DNA from: Flavobacterium plurextorum
GTDB taxonomy: Bacteria; Bacteroidota; Bacteroidia; Flavobacteriales; Flavobacteriaceae
Reading direction: 5' to 3'
NCBI RefSeq assembly: GCF_002217395.1
Contig: NZ_MUHD01000034.1
Location: 62,001 to 126,000, forward strand
Length of the DNA: 64,000 bases
Positions 16,399-25,410 of the stretch are shown here, one piece after another. Position numbers and translations under genes: made by a program. The notes below the pieces were generated by a model. It worked only from the letters and a program-made list of their open reading frames with translations. It was not told the DNA's origin and ran no database searches. Position 1 is the stretch's first letter. Every line of letters begins with the position of its first letter.

Positions 16399-18876
16399 AT
16401 GAAGAAATTTTTCATTTTTACTGCGCTGGCAGTTTTTATGTTATTTCCTGAAAGTCAATTTGCTCAATCGACAAAAAAGAAATCCAAAAAAGAAGAAAGT
16501 GCTGGAGCTCCAGTAGAAAAAAAATCTGAATCTTCTATCAAAGAGTACAGTAAAGTAATTACTAAAGATGCTGTTTCTGACGAAGGTCTTTTTACAGTTC
16601 ATAAAGTAGATAAAAAGTATTACTTCGAAATTCCTAATAAATATCTAAACAAAGATATGCTTCTTGTAAGCAGGTTGTCTAAACTTCCTTCTAACCTTGG
16701 AGGAGGATATGTAAATGCAGGTTCTGAAACAAATGAACAATTGATTGTTTGGCAGCGTTTTCAAGATAAAATTTTAATCAAATCAAAATCATATAATGCT
16801 GTTGCAAATGATACTCTGCCAATAAGTATTTCGGTTAAATCGAATAATTATGATCCTACATTATTTGCTTTTGATATTGTTGCTTTTAGTAAAGATTCTG
16901 CAAATACAGTGATCGATGTTACTAAATTTTACAGTACAGATGTAAAAGCAATCAGTGGAATTTCTGGTCAGATGAGAGAAACGTATAAAGTAAAAGGACT
17001 TGATGATTCAAGAAGTTTTATCAATACGATTAAAAGTTTTCCTATGAATATTGAAGTAATTCAGGATATGACTTATAATGCATCAAAACCTTCAATGCTG
17101 GAAGAAACAGAGTCGATTAGTATTCAGATGAATCAATCGATGGTTTTACTTCCAGAAGTGCCAATGAAACCTAGATTAGCAGATCCACGTGTAGGATGGT
17201 TTACAATAAGCCAGTACGATTATGGAAGCAATGAATTGAAATCGGATCTTAAAACTTATATCAGACGATGGAGATTAGAGCCAAAAGATGCTGAAGCTTA
17301 TGCAAGAGGAGAATTGGTTGAGCCAATAAAGCCAATTGTATATTATTTAGATCCAGCTACGCCAGAAAAACTTAGAAAATATATTAAACAAGGAATTGAA
17401 GAATGGCAGAAGCCTTTTGAAACTGCTGGGTTTAAAAATGCTATTATTGCCAAAGATGCTCCGACAAAAGAAGAAGATCCTGATTTTAGTCCAGAAGATG
17501 TTCGTTATTCTGTAATACGTTATGTTGCCAGTACAACAAGAAATGCTGTTGGACCTAGTGTTTCTGACCCTAGAACTGGAGAAATTATAGAAAGTGATGT
17601 TATCTGGTATCACAATCATTTACGTTCATACAGGAACCGTTATTTATTAGAAACTGGAGCTGCAAATCCATCAGCTAGAACATTACAGACAAGTGAGGAA
17701 GAAATGGGAGAAATGATGCGAATGGTAATTGCTCACGAGGTTGGTCACGCATTAGGTTTTCCTCATAATATGGGAGCAAGCTGTGCTTATGATACAGAAA
17801 GTTACAGAAATGGTGATTTTACACAGCAAAACGGAATTGCAGCAAGTATCATGGATTATGCGAGATACAACTATATTGCACAGCCTGGAGATAAAAATGT
17901 TCGTTTTATTCGTAAAATGGGTGCTTATGACCATTACGCTTTAAATTGGGGTTACAGAGTAATTCCAAATTCGAAATCTCCTCAAGACGAAACTCCGACT
18001 TTAGACAAATGGATTTTGGATAAAGCAGGAAATCCAATTTACAAGTATGGTAAACAAAGCAGTACTTTCGATCCTTCTTCACAAACAGAAGATATTGGAA
18101 ATAACTCTATGAAAGCAAGTACATACGGGCTTAAAAATCTTGAATTTGTTGCCAATCATTTAAATGAATGGACAAGTAATGTTACAAACAATTATGAAGA
18201 TTTAGATGAATTGTATAAGGAATTATTGGATGTTTGGGGCCGTTATGTAGGTCACGTTGTAACTAATGTTGGCGGAGTATATGAAAACCTAAAAAATCCA
18301 AATCAGGCAGGAAATGTATATGAAGTTGTACCGAAAGCAAAGCAAATCGAAGCAATGAATTGGTTACAAGTAAACGCTTTTGCTTCTCCTACTTGGATTG
18401 TAAACTTAAATACGTTAAAGAATACTGATTATGCTGGTTATACTGAAAGATTTAGAAATTTACAAGTTAGACATTTAAATAACTTATTAAGTTTAGGACG
18501 TATAGGCAGATTAATGGATAATGAAATTTTGGGCGCTGATACTTATAAAGCTTTGGATTTCTTTAAAGATATGAGAAAAGGAATTTGGAAAGAGGCTGGC
18601 AGTGCCGCAAATGTTACCATTTACCGTAGAAACCTGCAGCGCGCTTACATTGACAGAATGGGAACTTTGATGACGGAAGAGATGAAACCAGCAGACAGAT
18701 CGGCTGGATATTACAATGTTTCTCAGTCTGATCTTAGAGCTTTAGTACGCGGAGAATTAAATACATTAAAAAAATCGCTTACGGCTGCAAAAGCATTAGG
18801 AACAAATGCAGAAACAAAATATCACTATGAAGATTGTATTAAACGAATTGATTTAATTCTAAATCCTAAGGTGTAG
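16399..18876 (+). CDS. Secreted zinc-dependent metalloprotease (DUF5117/DUF5118/DUF4953 type)
   Basis: 825 residues with an N-terminal signal peptide (cleavage near FAQS, residue ~23) and a Lys/Glu/Ser-rich stretch after it. The catalytic motif HEVGHALGFPH (His446, Glu447, His450, His456) is the extended metzincin motif, and SIMDYARYNY (about 484-493) is the Met-turn downstream. The N-terminal half (DUF5118 then DUF5117) and the C-terminal domain are the typical arrangement of this Bacteroidota family. It is expected in the periplasm or outer membrane; the substrate is unknown. It has its own strong promoter and a terminator after it. Confidence 0.88.
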   Translation: MKKFFIFTALAVFMLFPESQFAQSTKKKSKKEESAGAPVEKKSESSIKEYSKVITKDAVSDEGLFTVHKVDKKYYFEIPNKYLNKDMLLVSRLSKLPSNLGGGYVNAGSETNEQLIVWQRFQDKILIKSKSYNAVANDTLPISISVKSNNYDPTLFAFDIVAFSKDSANTVIDVTKFYSTDVKAISGISGQMRETYKVKGLDDSRSFINTIKSFPMNIEVIQDMTYNASKPSMLEETESISIQMNQSMVLLPEVPMKPRLADPRVGWFTISQYDYGSNELKSDLKTYIRRWRLEPKDAEAYARGELVEPIKPIVYYLDPATPEKLRKYIKQGIEEWQKPFETAGFKNAIIAKDAPTKEEDPDFSPEDVRYSVIRYVASTTRNAVGPSVSDPRTGEIIESDVIWYHNHLRSYRNRYLLETGAANPSARTLQTSEEEMGEMMRMVIAHEVGHALGFPHNMGASCAYDTESYRNGDFTQQNGIAASIMDYARYNYIAQPGDKNVRFIRKMGAYDHYALNWGYRVIPNSKSPQDETPTLDKWILDKAGNPIYKYGKQSSTFDPSSQTEDIGNNSMKASTYGLKNLEFVANHLNEWTSNVTNNYEDLDELYKELLDVWGRYVGHVVTNVGGVYENLKNPNQAGNVYEVVPKAKQIEAMNWLQVNAFASPTWIVNLNTLKNTDYAGYTERFRNLQVRHLNNLLSLGRIGRLMDNEILGADTYKALDFFKDMRKGIWKEAGSAANVTIYRRNLQRAYIDRMGTLMTEEMKPADRSAGYYNVSQSDLRALVRGELNTLKKSLTAAKALGTNAETKYHYEDCIKRIDLILNPKV

Positions 18877-18890
18877 ATTTATATAAAATA

Positions 18891-18919
18891 AAAAAGAGGC
18901 TTTCGAGCCTCTTTTTTTA
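18891..18919. terminator. Bidirectional terminator
   Basis: AAAAAGAGGC-TTTC-GAGCCTCTTTTTTT lies between convergent genes and has T-tracts in both directions. Its right edge overlaps the stop codon of the minus-strand LTXXQ-like gene. Confidence 0.88.
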
Positions 18920-19354
18920 TTCTTGATCTTTTCGTTCTTTCATTTTATTTTTCATTTTGTCCTGATTTTCTTTCTGAATGTTTTTCCATTTGCTGTATTG
19001 ATCAGCGTTCAGAATTGCTTTCATTTTTGCATCATTTGCATCTTTTTCATCCATCATTTGTTTTTTGAAAGCTTCTTTTTCGGCAGCTGTTGGTTTTACA
19101 TTGCTGTCTTTTTTGTCTTTTCTTGCTTCTTTAAACTTTTCAGCTTTGGCATTTCGATCTGCTAAAAGTTGTTTTACTTGTGTTTGTTGATTTGCATCTA
19201 AATTTAACTCAGAAGTTAGTTTTTTTAACTGTTTTTCACTGCGTTGCTCTGGAGTTAGTTTTTCTTTGTGCTCACGCATAGGTTTTTGGTCAGCTTCTTG
19301 TGCAAAACTTGCTATTCCAACAAATAGCAAAGCAGCGATAAATAATTTTTTCAT
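18917..19354 (-). CDS. Periplasmic helical protein, Spy/CpxP-like (LTXXQ-type)
   Basis: 145 residues with a signal peptide (MKKLFIAALLFVGIASFAQ, cleaved after about residue 19). The mature part is all helical and highly charged, containing KLTPEQRSEKQLKKL and SELNLDANQQTQVKQLL, the pattern of LTXXQ proteins such as Spy and CpxP. These are periplasmic chaperones or stress proteins in proteobacteria; the function in this phylum is not shown. Nearly a quarter of the mature residues are Lys. The gene overlaps a shared terminator at its end. Confidence 0.7.
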   Translation of the reverse strand: MKKLFIAALLFVGIASFAQEADQKPMREHKEKLTPEQRSEKQLKKLTSELNLDANQQTQVKQLLADRNAKAEKFKEARKDKKDSNVKPTAAEKEAFKKQMMDEKDANDAKMKAILNADQYSKWKNIQKENQDKMKNKMKERKDQE

Positions 19355-19493
19355 GATGTAAGTTTTTTAATTGTTTATATCGGTTAGACAATGTTAAAAT
19401 CAATAGGTTTAATTGGGTAATTAGAATTGTGCTTTATTTAACAGATTGAAACGTAAAATATTAAAGCTTTATTTTAAAATAGGCATCTAGAAT

Positions 19494-19501
19494 TATTTTT
19501 G
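19494..19501 (+). promoter_or_regulatory. -7 promoter element of ldhA
   Basis: TATTTTTG matches TAnnTTTG and lies 44 bases before the ldhA ATG; the -33 region has only TTT. Confidence 0.45.
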
Positions 19502-19545
19502 TATTTTTAAGGTATAAACAAATTAAAATCCAAGAACAATTCATT

Positions 19546-20565
19546 ATGAGTTTAGTTACTACAATCAGCGGAAATAAAATCGCCTTTTTTTCAACACAGC
19601 CTTACGATAAAGCTTTTTTTAATCAGTATAATGATGGTTTTGAATTGGATTTTTTCGAAACTCAGCTTAATTCTCAGACTGTTATTTTAATTGAAAATAC
19701 CGCTGTTGTTTGTGTTTTTGTAAACGACATAGTAAACGAAGCAGTAATTAAGCAATTGGCAGAAAAAGGTGTAAAGATCATTGCATTACGATGTGCAGGT
19801 TTTAATAATGTTGATTTAGAAGCTGCAAAGCAATATAACTTAAAAGTTTGTCGTGTTCCTGCATACTCTCCGCAGGCAGTTGCTGAACATGCAATGGCTA
19901 TGATTTTGACATTAAACAGAAAAACTCATAAAGCTTATAATCGTGTTCGCGAACAAAATTTCTCTCTAAACGGATTATTAGGTTTTGACTTGTTCGGAAA
20001 AACGGTTGGGATTATTGGAACTGGAAATATAGGGAAAGCTTTTGCTAAAATTGCTTTAGGTTTTGGCTGTAAAGTTCTAGCGTATGATATTGTTACGAAT
20101 GACGAAATGATAAAGGACGGAGTAGAATTTGTGTCTTTGGAAACGATTTTTAAATCAAGTAATATTATCTCACTCCATTGTCCGTTAAATGCTCAAACAA
20201 AGCACGTTGTTAATAAAGATTCAATTGCTTCTATGAAAGACAATGTGATGATTATTAATACAAGCCGAGGCGGATTGATCGAAACAGCTTCGGTTATTGA
20301 AGGCTTGAAAGAAGGTAAAATCGGTTATTTAGGAATTGATGTTTATGAACAGGAAGAAAAATTGTTTTTCAGAGATCTATCTGCAGATATTATTCAAGAT
20401 GACGCAATTCAGCGTTTAATGAGTTTTCCGAATGTTTTGGTTACGGCACATCAGGCGTTTTTTACAAATGAAGCTTTAACGCAGATTGCATTGGTTACTT
20501 TTAATAATATTAAGTCATTATTGACGGAGAATGATATTGAAAATAAAGCTGCTTTGCTTGTTTAG
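19546..20565 (+). CDS. ldhA: D-lactate dehydrogenase (2-hydroxyacid dehydrogenase family)
   Basis: 339 residues. The similarity to E. coli LdhA is clear from memory: YDKAFFNQYNDGFELDFFE, ALRCAGFNNVDLEAAK and VPAYSPQAVAEHAMAMILTL all line up. The NAD-binding loop is GTGNIG (about 157-162). The catalytic set is Arg in NTSRGG (about 241), Glu in DVYEQEE and His in TAHQAFFT (about 301). It reduces pyruvate to D-lactate with NADH, mainly under low oxygen. It is followed after 44 bases by a lipoprotein gene with no evident functional link. Confidence 0.9.
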   Translation: MSLVTTISGNKIAFFSTQPYDKAFFNQYNDGFELDFFETQLNSQTVILIENTAVVCVFVNDIVNEAVIKQLAEKGVKIIALRCAGFNNVDLEAAKQYNLKVCRVPAYSPQAVAEHAMAMILTLNRKTHKAYNRVREQNFSLNGLLGFDLFGKTVGIIGTGNIGKAFAKIALGFGCKVLAYDIVTNDEMIKDGVEFVSLETIFKSSNIISLHCPLNAQTKHVVNKDSIASMKDNVMIINTSRGGLIETASVIEGLKEGKIGYLGIDVYEQEEKLFFRDLSADIIQDDAIQRLMSFPNVLVTAHQAFFTNEALTQIALVTFNNIKSLLTENDIENKAALLV

Positions 20566-20609
20566 AATTGATTATAAAGATAAAAGTGTGAAATTAAAAA
20601 TAACAAACT

Positions 20610-21206
20610 ATGAAAAGTAAAATCGTAATTGCAATTGCAATTTTGGCATTGTATTCATGTCAAAATAAAACAGAATCAAAAAATATAGTAAAAACTATTG
20701 TGCAGGATACTTTGTCTAAAACATTGGGAGGAACAGCAAATCTTAATGAAGCGCCTCCAAGAGATGATAAAGCGGTCGAACTGATTAGGAAGCAATTAAG
20801 TGTTTTGTTGAAGAAAGATATTCCGGCTATGACAAAAGACGATCGTTATTTTTACTATCAAGAATTTGATTTGAATAATGATAAGAAAAACGAATATTTT
20901 GTAGGTTTCTCAAATTCTTATTTCTGCGGAAGCGGAGGTTGCTCCGGATATATCTTAAATAATGATGGAAGCGTAATCAATCGTTTTTCGGTAACCGATT
21001 ATCCAATTTATGTTACGACTTCATCAACCGAAAAATTTTATGATTTAATATTTGAAAGCGGAGGGAAATTTCATCTTCTAAAAATGAAAGGCGGCAAATA
21101 TCCTTCGAATCCATCTGTTCAGGAAGTTATAAAAGGCGATGTTCCTAAAGAAAGTACAAAGGTTTTGGATGTTAATTCTAAAAAAATAGAGAAGTATTCT
21201 TTTTAA
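20610..21206 (+). CDS. Hypothetical lipoprotein
   Basis: 198 residues. The lipobox YSC (Cys17) is followed by a Lys/Ser-rich linker. The middle contains FDLNNDKKNEYFVGF, a calcium-loop-like Asp/Asn cluster often found in secreted Bacteroidota proteins, and YFCGSGGCSGYIL with two cysteines that could form a disulfide. I do not recognise a named family. It lies 44 bases after ldhA and just before a terminator, so it may share the ldhA transcript. Confidence 0.7.
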   Translation: MKSKIVIAIAILALYSCQNKTESKNIVKTIVQDTLSKTLGGTANLNEAPPRDDKAVELIRKQLSVLLKKDIPAMTKDDRYFYYQEFDLNNDKKNEYFVGFSNSYFCGSGGCSGYILNNDGSVINRFSVTDYPIYVTTSSTEKFYDLIFESGGKFHLLKMKGGKYPSNPSVQEVIKGDVPKESTKVLDVNSKKIEKYSF

Positions 21207-21212
21207 AAATAA

Positions 21213-21246
21213 AAAACCCGACAGATTATTAAAATTTGTCGGGTTT
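21213..21246. terminator. Bidirectional terminator with AAACCCGACA stem
   Basis: AAACCCGACA, a 14-base loop, TGTCGGGTTT between convergent genes. The stem is nearly the same as that at 21773-21799. Confidence 0.8.
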
Positions 21247-21297
21247 GAATATTTGTATATTTTTAGAATTTTTAAAATACGGCTTTAAGTTTCTTAT

Positions 21298-21741
21298 TTA
21301 TTGGTCTTTAACGTGTTGTTTGGTGCTTAAAATATTTTTGATTAATCTATATATTGCCATTAGCAAACCGCTTCCGAAAAATAATATTCCAGTATAACCA
21401 ATAATCATTTTGATTACCAGATTTCCTCTTTTAAATTCTTCAGGATATAAAATCAGAAATAAACAATTTAAAACAAAGATTAAGCAACCAAAAAACATTG
21501 TAATATTGGTTTTAAAGCTGTCTTTACTTTTGTCAATTTTCTTTTCTGTTATAAGATAATAGATGCAGCCTAAACCTCCGAAGAAAAGTATGCCGCTAAG
21601 ATATTTAAGTCTCATTTTGAATAGAACTACTTCTGAAAATTGTAATTCTGGATTTGTAAATGAATCAATCAATTCATAAACAGAAAGAACTGTGAATAAA
21701 ATAAATATTGTATAAAGGAAGTACTTTTTAATTTTTGGCAT
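21298..21741 (-). CDS. Hypothetical four-helix membrane protein
   Basis: 147 residues with four predicted membrane segments: about 7-24 (YFLYTIFILFTVLSVYEL), 47-65, 80-100 and 112-132, and short charged loops. No family is recognised. The gene is boxed between two terminators that share the AAACCCGACA stem, with lysS upstream on the same strand, so it is transcribed on its own or by weak read-through from lysS. Confidence 0.6.
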   Translation of the reverse strand: MPKIKKYFLYTIFILFTVLSVYELIDSFTNPELQFSEVVLFKMRLKYLSGILFFGGLGCIYYLITEKKIDKSKDSFKTNITMFFGCLIFVLNCLFLILYPEEFKRGNLVIKMIIGYTGILFFGSGLLMAIYRLIKNILSTKQHVKDQ

Positions 21742-21772
21742 AAATATTTGTAAGTCAGTAAATTTAAATAAA

Positions 21773-21799
21773 AAACCCGACAGATAATCTGTCGGGTTT
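21773..21799 (-). terminator. Terminator downstream of lysS
   Basis: AAACCCGACAGA-TAA-TCTGTCGGGTTT with TTTTTTATTT following on the minus strand. Confidence 0.85.
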
Positions 21800-21812
21800 G
21801 TATTTTATAAAA

Positions 21813-21848
21813 CTCATTTTTTGGAATTTGGAATTTCCAAAAAATGAG
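21813..21848 (-). terminator. Long AT-rich hairpin just after lysS
   Basis: CTCATTTTTTGGAA and its exact complement separated by 8 bases, 12 bases past the lysS stop codon. It may be the first of two tandem terminators or protect the mRNA end. Confidence 0.6.
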
Positions 21849-21859
21849 ATTTTAATAAT

Positions 21860-23560
21860 TTATCCTACTAACTCCACGAATTTAAACTCACCTTCAACGG
21901 CAACTTTAGTTAAACCATGTTTTGATAGGTTTTTCATAGCTGCATCCCATTTTTTACCGCTTAAATTAGCTGTAACTTTTAGTTGTGCAAGATCCATTTT
22001 GTTTTCGTTCTCTTTAAGGAAGTGAATAATTGCTTTCTCTTCGTCAGATAATTCAATTAATTGTTTTTTCTCCGGACGCATTTGCGGGAACAATAAAACT
22101 TCTTGAATAGAAGCATTGTTTGTTAAATACATAATCAAACGATCCATTCCAATTCCCATTCCAGAAGTTGGAGGCATTCCGTATTCAAGTGCTCTTAGGA
22201 AATCTTCGTCGATAATTCCGTTTGCTTCATCATCACCTTTCGCTGCCAAACGCATTTGATCTTCAAAACGCTCTCTTTGATCAATTGGATCATTCAATTC
22301 AGAATATGCATTTGCAATTTCTTTACCACAAACCATTAACTCAAAACGCTCTGTCAAATCTGGATTATCACGGTGCTCTTTACAAAGCGGAGACATTTCT
22401 TTTGGATAATCAGTAATGAAAGTTGGCTGAATATAGTTTCCTTCGCATTTCGCTCCAAAAATCTCATCAATCAATTTTCCTTTACCCATTGTTTTATCCA
22501 CTTCAATTCCCATTCCTCTTGCCGCTTCAAACAACTCTTCTTCAGTTTTTCCAGAAATGTCAAAACCAGTAAAATGTTTGATAGAATCAGTCATTGTCAC
22601 GCGTGCATAAGGCGCTTTAAAATTAATTTGGTGTTCGCCAAAAGTAACTTCACTTGTACCATTTACAGCAATTGCACAATGCTCAAGCAAGCCTTCTGCA
22701 AATTCCATCATCCAGTTGTAGTCTTTGTAAGCTACATATATTTCCATTGCAGTAAACTCAGGATTATGCGTTCTGTCCATTCCTTCGTTACGGAAGTTTC
22801 TAGAAAACTCATAAACACCTTCAAATCCACCAACAATTAATCTTTTTAAATACAATTCGTTTGCAATACGCATATAAAGCGGAATGTCAAGCGAATTATG
22901 ATGCGTGATAAAAGGTCTCGCCGAAGCACCACCAGGAATTGACTGCAAAACCGGAGTGTCAACTTCAAGATATCCAGCGTCATTAAAATAACCACGCATT
23001 GCAGTAAATAACTTTGTACGTTTAATAAAAGTTTCTTTTACTTGTGGATTTACAGTTAAATCTACATAACGCATTCTGTAACGCAACTCAGCATCGTTAA
23101 ATGCATCATGCACATTTCCTTCTTCATCAACTTTTGGCAACGGAAGCGGACGAAGCGTTTTACTCAAGAAAGTAAAACCGCTCACACGAATACATTTTGC
23201 GCCAACTTGCGTAGTAAATAATTCCCCTTCAATACCAATAAAGTCACCTAAATCGGTTAATTTTTTGAATACTTGGTTGTATAAAGTTTTATCGTCACCT
23301 TCACATAAAACATCACGATTCACATACAATTGAATACGTCCTTCGCTGTCTTGTAACTCAGCAAAACAAGCTTTACCTTGATCACGAACACTCATCAAAC
23401 GTCCCGCAACGATAACCTTCTTACCTTCTTCAAATGACTCCTTAATTTGCTTAGAAGTATGATTTACAGGAAAAAGATTAGCTGGATAAGGATTGATTCC
23501 TAAGCTGCGTAAGTTTTGAAGTTTTTCTCTTCTGATGATTTCTTGTTCTGATAATGCCAT
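21860..23560 (-). CDS. lysS: Lysyl-tRNA synthetase, class II
   Basis: 566 residues. The N-terminal OB-fold anticodon-binding domain (about 50-150; VIVAGRLMSVRDQGKACF) precedes the class II catalytic core: motif 2 in FRNEGMDRTHNPEF and motif 3 in GMGIGMDRLIMYLT (near 470). About 60 residues follow that are not in the E. coli enzyme, with a winged-helix-like look (DLAQLKVTANLSGKKWDAAM); this extension is common in Bacteroidota. It charges tRNA-Lys. A -7 element (TATCTTTG) lies close upstream and tandem hairpins close downstream, so it is monocistronic. Confidence 0.96.
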   Translation of the reverse strand: MALSEQEIIRREKLQNLRSLGINPYPANLFPVNHTSKQIKESFEEGKKVIVAGRLMSVRDQGKACFAELQDSEGRIQLYVNRDVLCEGDDKTLYNQVFKKLTDLGDFIGIEGELFTTQVGAKCIRVSGFTFLSKTLRPLPLPKVDEEGNVHDAFNDAELRYRMRYVDLTVNPQVKETFIKRTKLFTAMRGYFNDAGYLEVDTPVLQSIPGGASARPFITHHNSLDIPLYMRIANELYLKRLIVGGFEGVYEFSRNFRNEGMDRTHNPEFTAMEIYVAYKDYNWMMEFAEGLLEHCAIAVNGTSEVTFGEHQINFKAPYARVTMTDSIKHFTGFDISGKTEEELFEAARGMGIEVDKTMGKGKLIDEIFGAKCEGNYIQPTFITDYPKEMSPLCKEHRDNPDLTERFELMVCGKEIANAYSELNDPIDQRERFEDQMRLAAKGDDEANGIIDEDFLRALEYGMPPTSGMGIGMDRLIMYLTNNASIQEVLLFPQMRPEKKQLIELSDEEKAIIHFLKENENKMDLAQLKVTANLSGKKWDAAMKNLSKHGLTKVAVEGEFKFVELVG

Positions 23561-23582
23561 TTTTGTGCTTTTTTTAAGAGTG

Positions 23583-23590
23583 CAAAGATA
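23583..23590 (-). promoter_or_regulatory. -7 promoter element of lysS
   Basis: On the minus strand TATCTTTG followed by CA, a perfect TAnnTTTG, about 23 bases before the start codon. Confidence 0.5.
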
Positions 23591-23785
23591 AAGAAAAGAA
23601 TGTAGATTTTTGAATGCGTATTTTAGATTTTTTGCAGCAGCAATTTATTGTGTTTCAATCATCTTTTGCCCCGTATAGATAGGTGTTGGGACTATATACT
23701 GTCTAAAAATAAAGTTTTTCTGTAAGAAATTAAATCAGAATCTCGTTATCTTAGCGCTTCATAAAACTCAGAATCTACTAGAAAA

Positions 23786-24502
23786 ATGAAATTTATATCA
23801 GCCTTTTTATTATTAATTCTGCTCACAAGCTGCACTATAACTGAAACGATAATAATAAACCCAGACGGAACTGGAAATATTGAAGTTTACAGTCTTCGGG
23901 ATGAAAATAGTGTTATGCAGTTAGGGAGAAATAGTCCTGATTCAGAGAAATTTATAGATACCATATTTGTTTTTAAAGATTATATTACTAAGTATCAAGA
24001 AACTTTTGTGAGATTTAGTAAATCAGATCAGGCATTATTTCAAGAACATTCTAATGTGAAAATGCATGTGAAAATGGATCCAATTCAGATGGAGAATTTT
24101 AATATTGTTTCGTGTGATTTTAAAAAGATAGAAGAAGTTCCTAATGTTTATAAAAGCCTTAGTTTAGCTAGTTGTTTAAAAGAAAATTATACGGTAGTTC
24201 AGCCGTTTTATAAAATAAAATACAGTTTTGACGGTGTCACATTTAGAAGAAATTTGATAATTACTGATCAAGAAAAATTTGATGAGAAAATGAAAGAAGC
24301 GGAGGATAGAAAAAAAGTAATCTCTAATTATAAATTGAAACAATCTTATGTTTTGAATTACTATTTTCCAAGGGTAATAAAGTCGGTTTCAAACGAAAAA
24401 GCGGTTATAAGTGCCGATAATAAATCGTTAAGTTTAGAATTTCAGCTTTCTGACTGCCTGCAAAATCCTGAATTGACAAACTTGGAAGTGATTTTAGAAT
24501 AA
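23786..24502 (+). CDS. Lipoprotein, first of three tandem paralogues
   Basis: 238 residues. Lipobox TSC (Cys16), directly followed by TITETIIINPDGTGNIEVY, a beta-hairpin-like motif shared with the next two genes. A middle helical part carries IDTIFVFKDYITKYQETF, corresponding to IDTTFNFKELFDKAKDSI of copy 2. The end, YYFPRVIKSVSNEKAVISAD, is again shared. This copy is the most divergent and has an acidic-to-hydrophobic change in the middle. The CTxxExxxINxDGxG start recalls LppM-type lipoproteins, but I cannot confirm that. Its upstream element TTATCTTAGCG matches the one before copy 2. Confidence 0.75.
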   Translation: MKFISAFLLLILLTSCTITETIIINPDGTGNIEVYSLRDENSVMQLGRNSPDSEKFIDTIFVFKDYITKYQETFVRFSKSDQALFQEHSNVKMHVKMDPIQMENFNIVSCDFKKIEEVPNVYKSLSLASCLKENYTVVQPFYKIKYSFDGVTFRRNLIITDQEKFDEKMKEAEDRKKVISNYKLKQSYVLNYYFPRVIKSVSNEKAVISADNKSLSLEFQLSDCLQNPELTNLEVILE

Positions 24503-24562
24503 AACTTAAATTATTATCAAAAGAAGGTATCTTCGCGGCTTACTAACCAAAAATTTAAAGTC

Positions 24563-25342
24563 ATGAAAAAAGGACTGTTTTATATCCTTGCAGTATTATG
24601 TATGTCAAGTTGTACTATTAAAGAAAAAGTGGTCATAAATGAAGATGGCTCAGGATCTTTTTCATATGGATTTGACATGGCGGGAATGTATAAAATGGGA
24701 ATGAAAAGTTCGGATTCTTTAAAGGATAAAAAGGTTATTGATACTACGTTTAATTTTAAAGAATTATTTGATAAAGCAAAAGATAGTATAGCAAAACTGC
24801 CGACAGCAGAGAAAGAAATGCTTAAGGTGCTTGAGAATTTTAAAATTAGTTTAAAGGTTAACGAAGAGCAAAAGCAAATGGAGTATAATATGATATTTGA
24901 TTTTCCTAATTTAAACAGTATTCAAAAAATGGCATCTCCAACTCAGGCGATGGAAAAATTAGCACTTTCTGATAAAAAGCGACTTGGAGCTTTAAGCGCA
25001 GCGCCAAAATCTGAGGATAACAACTCTACTTCATTTCTTTATGATGGAAAGAGTTTTACTAAATTGATTTCGAGTACTGAGGATAATAAAAAAGCAGTTT
25101 CAAAACCTAAAAAGAAAAAGGGAAAAGAGGAAGATGATCCTTTTTCTAAGAAAATGGATGATATGATGAAGGAATGTAAGTATTCTATGGAATACCATTT
25201 TCCTAAAAAGATAAAAACGGTTTCTTTAAAAAATGCTGTAATTGCTGCTGATAGAAAGAGTTTTATTTATGATGTTCCTTTAGAGAATATGCAGGATAAC
25301 AGCAATATGAATATTGGGTTTAAGGTAATATTCGAAGATTAG
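24563..25342 (+). CDS. Lipoprotein, second of three tandem paralogues
   Basis: 259 residues. Lipobox SSC (Cys17) followed by TIKEKVVINEDGSGSFSY, the family motif. The middle is helical with FNFKELFDKAKDSIAKLP, then a segment rich in Lys/Glu (KPKKKKGKEEDDPFSKK, about 185-202) unique to this copy. The end YHFPKKIKTVSLKNAVIAAD matches both neighbours. Separated by 60 bases from copy 1 and 68 from copy 3. Its promoter-like string GTATCTTCGCG looks copied together with the gene. Envelope location inferred; function unknown. Confidence 0.75.
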   Translation: MKKGLFYILAVLCMSSCTIKEKVVINEDGSGSFSYGFDMAGMYKMGMKSSDSLKDKKVIDTTFNFKELFDKAKDSIAKLPTAEKEMLKVLENFKISLKVNEEQKQMEYNMIFDFPNLNSIQKMASPTQAMEKLALSDKKRLGALSAAPKSEDNNSTSFLYDGKSFTKLISSTEDNKKAVSKPKKKKGKEEDDPFSKKMDDMMKECKYSMEYHFPKKIKTVSLKNAVIAADRKSFIYDVPLENMQDNSNMNIGFKVIFED

Positions 25343-25383
25343 AAAGCAGGGTTGCAAAGTAATAATCTTTTGAATAGAGTTCG

Positions 25384-25391
25384 TATATTTG
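25384..25391 (+). promoter_or_regulatory. -7 promoter element of the third lipoprotein
   Basis: TATATTTG matches TAnnTTTG, 19 bases before the ATG. No matched -33 at normal spacing. Confidence 0.4.
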
Positions 25392-25410
25392 ATAAAAAAA
25401 ATACACAACG

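Noticed and set aside
22373..22840. 155-residue ORF opposite lysS
   Set aside because: It is antisense to a certain gene, with Cys/Phe/His-rich composition typical of reverse-strand shadows.
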